DNA of 64,000 bases from Desulfofundulus thermosubterraneus DSM 16057 (GTDB taxonomy: Bacteria; Bacillota; Desulfotomaculia; Desulfotomaculales; Desulfovirgulaceae): assembly GCF_900142025.1 (NCBI RefSeq), contig NZ_FQZM01000014.1, forward strand, positions 1-64,000, read 5' to 3'. Below, piece after piece: positions 59,436-64,000 of the stretch. Below the pieces are notes generated by a model. The model was not told the origin of the DNA and ran no database searches. It saw only the letters and a list, made by a program, of their open reading frames with translations. A program made the position numbers and the translations under genes. The number at the start of each line of letters is the position of its first letter. The first letter of the stretch is position 1.

Positions 59436-61262
59436 CTAATGCAACAGGCGGTGATTGGTTCTTTCCCGGGGAGTATAACGGGTGTGCAGAATCTCTTTGG
59501 CCTTTTCGCTCAATGGGTGACCGAGAAATTCCCGGTAAATCTGTTGTACCGCCGGGTTTTCGTGGGCGCGGCGAAGCTTTTTATTTAAATCTATTTTATA
59601 CAAAGCCTGGGCCCTTTGCATGCGTCGCTCCACCATGTTTGTTTCCCGTCGGTTAAGGCGTCCCCAAATGGGCTGGCCGCCTCCGCCCACGCATCCTCCC
59701 GGGCAGGCCATGATCTCGATAAAATGAAATTTTTCCCCCCTCTTAATCCGCTCCAGCAGGCGGCGGGCGTTCCTGGTGCCATGGGCCACGGCCAGGCGCA
59801 GGGTTTGGTTCTTTAGTTTAAGCCGTGCTTCCTTGATGCCACGCAGGCCGCGAAATTCCCGGAATTCCAGCCGGGTGGGCAAATCCTTGCCCTCCACCAG
59901 GGCATAGGCGGTGCGTATGGCTGCTTCCATGACTCCCCCGGTGGTGGCAAAAATAACGCCGGCTCCGGTGGACAACCCCAGGGGCTGGTCGAATTCTTCA
60001 ACTGCCAGTTCATCAAACCGGATGCCCGCCTGGCGGATCATCCGGGCCAATTCCCTGGTGGTCAAAACGTAATCCACATCCCTTAAACCCCGGGTAACCA
60101 GTTCGGGACGGGCGGCTTCAAATTTTTTAGCCGTACAGGGCATTACCGCCACGACCACCATCTTTTTGGGATCCAGGCCTTCTTTTTCCGCATAATAGGT
60201 CTTGGCCAGGGCGCCAAACATTTCCATAGGGGATTTACAGGTGCTCAGGTTGTCCACAAATTCGGGATAGAAATGTTCGCAGAATTTCACCCATCCCGGG
60301 CTGCAGGAAGAGATCAGGGGCAGTTTGCCGTGCCCTTTCAGCCGCTCCAGCAGTTCGTGGGCTTCTTCCACAATGGTCAGGTCTGCGGCCAGTTCGGTGG
60401 TAAAGACCCGGTCAAAACCCAGGCGCCGCAGGGCGGCGGCCAATTTGCCCCGCACTACCGTTCCCGCTCCCAGGCCAAAGGCTTCTCCCAGAGTGACCTG
60501 GATGGCCGGGGCGGTCTGTACCACCACAAATTGATCAGGGTCCTCGATAGCCCGCCACACCTCGTCGATGTATTCCCTTTCGGTGAGGGCGCCGGTGGGG
60601 CAAACCATTACACACTGACCGCAGCTAATACAGTTTACCTCGCCCAGATCCTTGTTGAAGGGTGGGCCGATAACCAAATCAAAACCCCGGTTGCGCGGGC
60701 CCAGGACGCCGACACCCTGTATCTCCCGGCAGACTGCCTCGCAGCGGCGGCACCTGATGCATTTGTTGTAGTCCCTGATAATAAAGGGATTTTTATTGGC
60801 TATGGGATAGCGGCGTCGTTCTCCGGTAACCCTTACCCTGCGGATACCCATTTCATCGGCCAGACGCTGCAGCTCACAGTTGAGATTGCGTACACAGGTG
60901 GGGCATTCTCCTCCGTGTTCTGAGAGCAACAGCTCCACCACCCTTTTCCGGGCCCGCCTGGCCCGGGGGCTGTGGGTGTATACCTTAATGCCTTGGCTGG
61001 CCGGGTAAACGCAGGAAGCCTGTAAAGCCCTTCTGCCGTTGGCTTCCACTTCCACCAGGCAGACCCGGCATATGCCTGCTTCGTGGACACCCGGCAGGTA
61101 GCAAAGGCTGGGGATATCGATACCTTCGGAGCGGCAGATCTCCAGCAAATTCATCCCCTTGGGTACTTCCACCGGCCGGTCGTTAATCCAGATTCTGACC
61201 TTTTCCTCCTCCGGCTGGGGGACGGGTTCGCAATGACCGGCGGGTATTGGGGCTGTTTCCAC
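59436..61262 (-). CDS. hydA: [FeFe] hydrogenase catalytic subunit, N-terminal [2Fe-2S] plus ferredoxin domains
   Basis: 608 residues. An N-terminal [2Fe-2S] domain (CYLPGVHEAGICRVCLVEV), a His-Cys [4Fe-4S] segment (HGGECPTCVRNLNC), two [4Fe-4S] repeats (CIRCRRCEAVC, CISCGQCVMVC) and the H-cluster domain with L1 SSCSPGW near 320, L2 MPCTAKK near 373 and L3 EIMACPGGCVGGGGQ near 522. It should reduce protons or split H2. No HydB or HydC partners lie next to it, so the electron carrier is unknown. Confidence 0.93.
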   Translation of the reverse strand: METAPIPAGHCEPVPQPEEEKVRIWINDRPVEVPKGMNLLEICRSEGIDIPSLCYLPGVHEAGICRVCLVEVEANGRRALQASCVYPASQGIKVYTHSPRARRARKRVVELLLSEHGGECPTCVRNLNCELQRLADEMGIRRVRVTGERRRYPIANKNPFIIRDYNKCIRCRRCEAVCREIQGVGVLGPRNRGFDLVIGPPFNKDLGEVNCISCGQCVMVCPTGALTEREYIDEVWRAIEDPDQFVVVQTAPAIQVTLGEAFGLGAGTVVRGKLAAALRRLGFDRVFTTELAADLTIVEEAHELLERLKGHGKLPLISSCSPGWVKFCEHFYPEFVDNLSTCKSPMEMFGALAKTYYAEKEGLDPKKMVVVAVMPCTAKKFEAARPELVTRGLRDVDYVLTTRELARMIRQAGIRFDELAVEEFDQPLGLSTGAGVIFATTGGVMEAAIRTAYALVEGKDLPTRLEFREFRGLRGIKEARLKLKNQTLRLAVAHGTRNARRLLERIKRGEKFHFIEIMACPGGCVGGGGQPIWGRLNRRETNMVERRMQRAQALYKIDLNKKLRRAHENPAVQQIYREFLGHPLSEKAKEILHTRYTPRERTNHRLLH

Positions 61263-61389
61263 GCATCTTCCCCTCCTTGGTGGTTATGCGGCGGTTTCAA
61301 TTAACCTTAGTGTTTAACCGGGGCTGTTTTTTAATGCGTTTCGCATAGTTTGTTTTCCCGGCGTGCAAGCTAAAGGCGAGGTGAATAGC

Positions 61390-61674
61390 ATGCGGCTAAA
61401 ACAAAACGTAGGTCCCACGGACCGGCTGGCCCGCATAGTCGGGGGTGCAGCGGTGGCTGTGCTGGCCCGGCCGCCCTTGTTAAAGGCGTTGGGTATTTAC
61501 TGGGCTTTGGAGGGATTAGTGGGTTACTGCTTATGGTATGATCTCATGAACATAAGTTCCTTGCCGGAAAAGCGACGGAAGCCGGGGGAGGAAGATTTCC
61601 CCATTGCCGGGGGAGCTACGGATAATGGTGCGGGTATTTTAACGTTTTCACGGGATATGGCGGAATCAGCATAA
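61390..61674 (+). CDS. DUF2892-type small membrane protein
   Basis: 94 residues with the N-terminal pattern of the YgaP-like DUF2892 family (NVGPTDRLARIVGGAAVAVLA) and one hydrophobic segment following (LLKALGIYWALEGLVGYCLWY). The C-terminal 40 residues are polar. ATG 61390 has GCGAGGTG upstream. Function unknown. Confidence 0.75.
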   Translation: MRLKQNVGPTDRLARIVGGAAVAVLARPPLLKALGIYWALEGLVGYCLWYDLMNISSLPEKRRKPGEEDFPIAGGATDNGAGILTFSRDMAESA

Positions 61675-61681
61675 TTACCCC

Positions 61682-61710
61682 TTGTCTGGAAGAACATTTA
61701 GTGTTATACT
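61682..61710 (+). promoter_or_regulatory. Promoter of the 33-residue micro-ORF
   Basis: TTGTCT (61682-61687), 17 bases, TATACT (61705-61710). A good sigma-A type promoter 28 bp before a start codon with a strong ribosome site. Confidence 0.6.
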
Positions 61711-61737
61711 GATTTTGGATAAGGAGGTCTTTTGTAC

Positions 61738-61839
61738 ATGTTGCTGGCGAGCATGATCAACGGCATGACTACCATGACCCGGTCGGGCATGCAAATGCGC
61801 GACCTGTTTGTCATTGCCTTTTTCTCGCCTGCAACCTGA
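61738..61839 (+). CDS. 33-residue micro-protein
   Basis: A frame of 33 residues (MLLASMINGMTTMTRSGMQM, then RDLFVIAFFSPAT) with AAGGAGGT 9 bases before ATG and a good promoter. It is Met-rich and ends hydrophobic. No family known to me. The following terminator at 61875 closes the unit. Confidence 0.5.
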   Translation: MLLASMINGMTTMTRSGMQMRDLFVIAFFSPAT

Positions 61840-61874
61840 TGGTTTGTCCCAAGTTTACTTTAGCTGACAGGACA

Positions 61875-61908
61875 AGGCCACCCGGTTGGGGTGGCCTAAA
61901 ATTTTTTA
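61875..61908 (+). terminator. Terminator after the 33-residue micro-ORF
   Basis: AGGCCACCC (61875-61883) pairs with GGGTGGCCT (61889-61897), tail AAAATTTTTT. Confidence 0.8.
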
Positions 61909-61927
61909 TCCGGGAGGAGGTGCGGGT

Positions 61928-62050
61928 ATGGCGGCCGAGGGGATTATTTTGGTGCAGTGCCAGGGCCAGTGGCTGGCCTTGGTGGATGGTGTTGTGGTGG
62001 CCGTAGGAAATAATTTCGATGATGTTTGGAACCGGGCGCTGGTTCACTAA
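61928..62050 (+). CDS. 40-residue micro-protein, DUF5678-like
   Basis: 40 residues, ATG 61928 with GGAGGAGGTG 7 bases upstream. The pattern IILVQCQGQWLALVDGVVVA, then VGNNFDDVWNRAL resembles the short DUF5678 domain. Role unknown. The terminator at 62110 follows. Confidence 0.55.
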   Translation: MAAEGIILVQCQGQWLALVDGVVVAVGNNFDDVWNRALVH

Positions 62051-62109
62051 AAGCCGGTTTATGGTGTCGTTTACTTTATCTTTCTCTATGCACCGGTTAA
62101 AACAAATTT

Positions 62110-62135
62110 GGTCCCCGCCGGGGACCGTTTTTTTT
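62110..62135 (+). terminator. Terminator after the 40-residue micro-ORF
   Basis: GGTCCCC (62110-62116), loop GCC, GGGGACC (62120-62126), then a run of eight T. Confidence 0.85.
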
Positions 62136-62433
62136 AAATGCCTGTGATGTAACTTTCTTGCCCGCAGCTGGAGCAACGGTAAGAACCGAAATCCTTTATG
62201 GTGCGCTTGATATTCCCACAGTGGGGACAACGATAGGTGGTCACCTCAAAGAGGCCGCTTGACAACAGGATATAGGCGGTAATACCTGCCACAACGCCGG
62301 TGACTACGGCGGGTGCCTTCAGAACGACGCCTATCCCGGCCACCAGCAGCATGGCGCCGACAAAATAAAGCAAGCGCAGGAAAACCAGGAGCAGTTCCAG
62401 TCCGGGTGTTTTTATTTCTCCCGGGTGGTACAT
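62134..62433 (-). CDS. Small membrane protein with C-terminal zinc ribbon
   Basis: 99 residues: two hydrophobic stretches (LLLVFLRLLYFVGAMLLVAGIGVVL and VVTGVVAGITAYILLSSGLF) followed by a zinc ribbon CPHCGNIKRTIKDFGSYRCSSCG. Such proteins are membrane-anchored with a cytoplasmic metal site. Function unknown. Confidence 0.65.
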   Translation of the reverse strand: MYHPGEIKTPGLELLLVFLRLLYFVGAMLLVAGIGVVLKAPAVVTGVVAGITAYILLSSGLFEVTTYRCPHCGNIKRTIKDFGSYRCSSCGQESYITGI

Positions 62434-62468
62434 CTTTCCCCCTCCCCCCTTTAGAACAGGACTTTAAC

Positions 62469-62684
62469 ATGATTTATTTCGAGTGGGAAGAAAAAAATCC
62501 TCCTCCGGGGGACAAAATTTGCTTAACTCCTCAGTTTGAATTGCTGCTTGGAATTAAGCGGTGTGTCTGGCAGGAAATCCTCGAAGAGAAGCGAAGTCTA
62601 CATTTAATGAAGGAAAGTTACTTGCCCTCCTTGATTTTTCACCGCAACGTTCCGAAAGATATATTAAGCAAATATTTTGTTTAG
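62469..62684 (+). CDS. Doubtful small hypothetical protein
   Basis: 71 residues from ATG 62469 with no clear ribosome site. The sequence (YFEWEEKNPPPGDKICLTPQ, LLGIKRCVWQEILEEKRSLH) could be a protein, and base composition changes to AT-rich here. Family unknown. I give it a low score. Confidence 0.3.
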   Translation: MIYFEWEEKNPPPGDKICLTPQFELLLGIKRCVWQEILEEKRSLHLMKESYLPSLIFHRNVPKDILSKYFV

Positions 62685-62706
62685 CGGCATTGGGGGGGAG
62701 GGAATA

Positions 62707-64000
62707 ATGGTCGATGAGTACCTGAAAATAGCCATTAGCGAGGATAAAATGAAAGCTTATGTTTCTGCTCCGGGGGAAGTTGCCGTTCTGGATCCGGAAT
62801 CGGTTTATAAGGCGCTGCAGGCGGCAGGAGTGGTTTTTGGAATTAAAGATGATGCGGTAATCTCGTTTGCCGCGAGCCCCCAATCAGAGCCGCTGCTGGT
62901 GGCGGAAGGGGAGCCGCCGCAACCGGGTGTGGATGAGCGGCTGGAGGTGCTTTTTGACGATGGAACGCTTTTCGAAAGGGCTGTGGATGAGGGAAAGCGC
63001 GTTGATTTCCGGGAAACCAGTACCATTGTCTCTGTGGAAGCCGGGGCCTTGCTGGCGGTAAAGCACCCCCCACAGCCCGGATTGCCCGGCAGGGCCGTGA
63101 CCGGTGAGGATCTCCCTCCCCTGCCGCCACGGCTGTTGGAGCTGCGGGCGGGGAAAGGGGTGGAACTAAAGGAAAATGGTACCCGGGTGGTGGCCCTGGT
63201 TAACGGGCGGCCCTGGTATAAACAGGCCGGGAACACTTATGTTTTTAATGTTGACCCCCTGCTGGTTCACAAAGGGGATGTATGCATTAAAAGCGGTAAC
63301 ATCAGGTTTAAAGGGGACTTGAAAATTCTGGGCAATGTCTGCGAGGCCATGAAAGTTCAGGCTACCGGCTGTGTAGAAATCACCGGACTGGTGACCCGGG
63401 CTACGGTGATCAGCGGAGGCAAGTTGCAGGTACACCGGGGGGTGATCGGCAGTAAACTGCGAGCCGGCAGCGGTTTTCCCGGGGCCAAAAAGCTTTCCTT
63501 CATGCTCCGGGACATTCAATCCAACCTGGACCTTCTCAAGCAGGCCCTGGAGCAGTTAAAGCGGCACCAGGGAAACAATTTAGACCGGGTAGACTTCGGG
63601 CGGGTCCTTATGACCCTGATGGATACAAAATTCAAAAACTTGCGTTCCCTGGTGAAAAACACCCTGCGGGAAATTGCCGCCATCAGGGCAGAGGTGCCCG
63701 GTGAAGTGGCCAGATGCGGCCGTTCCTTAAACTGCCTAGTTGGGCTGAATCCCCTGACGGTAAAAAGTTTTGGCGATGTAATCAAGGATGTGGAATCTGC
63801 CGCTGTCCTGCTGCAGGAGACTGCTGAAAACCCGGCCGATGTGGTGGTCCCTTCGGCCATGAGTTCTACCATCCAGAGCTCCGGCAGCGTTTATGTGACC
63901 CGGCGGGGGTGTGTCAATACCACCATTAATGCCGGGCAGGATGTGGTGGTTAAAGGTTCTTTCAAGGGCGGGGAGATCTTTTGTGAGGGCAACGCCCAGG
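62707..64000 (+). CDS. FapA-like (DUF342) polymer-forming protein, 3' end cut off
   Basis: The frame is open from ATG 62707 to the end of the window. It shows the FapA/DUF342 plan: N-terminal domain, TSTIVSVEAGALLAVKHPPQPG, then the repetitive right-handed beta-helix (GNIRFKGDLKILGNVCEAMKV, GCVEITGLVTRATVISGGKLQV), an inserted helical region at about 265-385, and a return to beta-helix repeats (SSGSVYVTRRGCVNTTINAGQDVVV). Such proteins sit in cell-surface or flagella-related loci. GGGGGGGAGGGA is upstream. Not complete here. Confidence 0.82.
   Translation, partial: MVDEYLKIAISEDKMKAYVSAPGEVAVLDPESVYKALQAAGVVFGIKDDAVISFAASPQSEPLLVAEGEPPQPGVDERLEVLFDDGTLFERAVDEGKRVDFRETSTIVSVEAGALLAVKHPPQPGLPGRAVTGEDLPPLPPRLLELRAGKGVELKENGTRVVALVNGRPWYKQAGNTYVFNVDPLLVHKGDVCIKSGNIRFKGDLKILGNVCEAMKVQATGCVEITGLVTRATVISGGKLQVHRGVIGSKLRAGSGFPGAKKLSFMLRDIQSNLDLLKQALEQLKRHQGNNLDRVDFGRVLMTLMDTKFKNLRSLVKNTLREIAAIRAEVPGEVARCGRSLNCLVGLNPLTVKSFGDVIKDVESAAVLLQETAENPADVVVPSAMSSTIQSSGSVYVTRRGCVNTTINAGQDVVVKGSFKGGEIFCEGNAQ

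Overview
The window comes from the chromosome of an anaerobic, spore-forming Firmicute, most like the Peptococcaceae (Desulfotomaculum / Pelotomaculum / Moorella type). This rests on gene content, not on a database search. The right third holds the Firmicutes order dprA-topA-trmFO-xerC-hslV-hslU-codY. Around it lie sporulation and spore-repair genes (spoVR, spore photoproduct lyase, a GerPC-like protein, Ku and LigD parts, YjcZ-like micro-proteins), a soluble [FeFe] hydrogenase, split FeoB and c-di-GMP riboswitches. GTG and TTG starts are common.

1-22276 is accessory DNA that looks like an integrated plasmid or conjugative-type element. In order it carries: a cut-off pRiA4b-like gene, a SEC-C protein, DNA polymerase IV, an SRAP/HMCES protein, a ParM-like actin with a small possible ParR and two iterons, a HAD phosphatase, topoisomerase III, an S1-repeat protein, a long non-coding stretch with many helices (about 9550-10335), a DUF4258/YgiT toxin-antitoxin pair, and many small unknown genes. 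Five of those small genes share an unusual leader in which a GC hairpin separates the Shine-Dalgarno from the start. They are followed by ArdC-like antirestriction protein, RadC-like protein, a Toprim primase-like protein, a second hairpin-rich non-coding region (16430-17046), two overlapping tyrosine-recombinase genes, an MNT nucleotidyltransferase with a remnant partner, VapBC, and an orphan TraG/VirD4 coupling protein. The element appears to end inside prkA, whose C-terminal half is missing.

22277-31963: truncated prkA (minus strand), the four-gene dTDP-rhamnose operon (rmlA-like, rmlC, rmlD, rmlB), a YkgJ-type Cys-cluster protein, then a c-di-GMP-I riboswitch and terminator in front of an HD-GYP gene. 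This is followed by an unknown protein, a double KaiC-domain ATPase and a PocR-GAF-GGDEF diguanylate cyclase.

32156-40370: feoA and a two-piece feoB (minus), a small minus-strand gene with a perfect palindrome, a GAF-HD-GYP protein, then a second riboswitch-terminator leading an rsbR-rsbS-rsbT-rsbX-like stressosome operon. That operon ends in an RsbU_N-GGDEF fusion, so stress sensing is wired to c-di-GMP.

40513-47529: spore functions and double-strand break repair (SpoVR, spore photoproduct lyase, Ku, LigD ligase domain, LigD polymerase domain, a small heat shock protein, GerPC-like). 47673-56368: the core dprA-to-codY block. 56432-64000: Crp/Fnr regulator, GH15 glucoamylase-like enzyme, [FeFe] hydrogenase, small membrane and micro-proteins, and the start of a FapA (DUF342) gene that runs off the window. 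I saw no tRNA, rRNA or CRISPR array.
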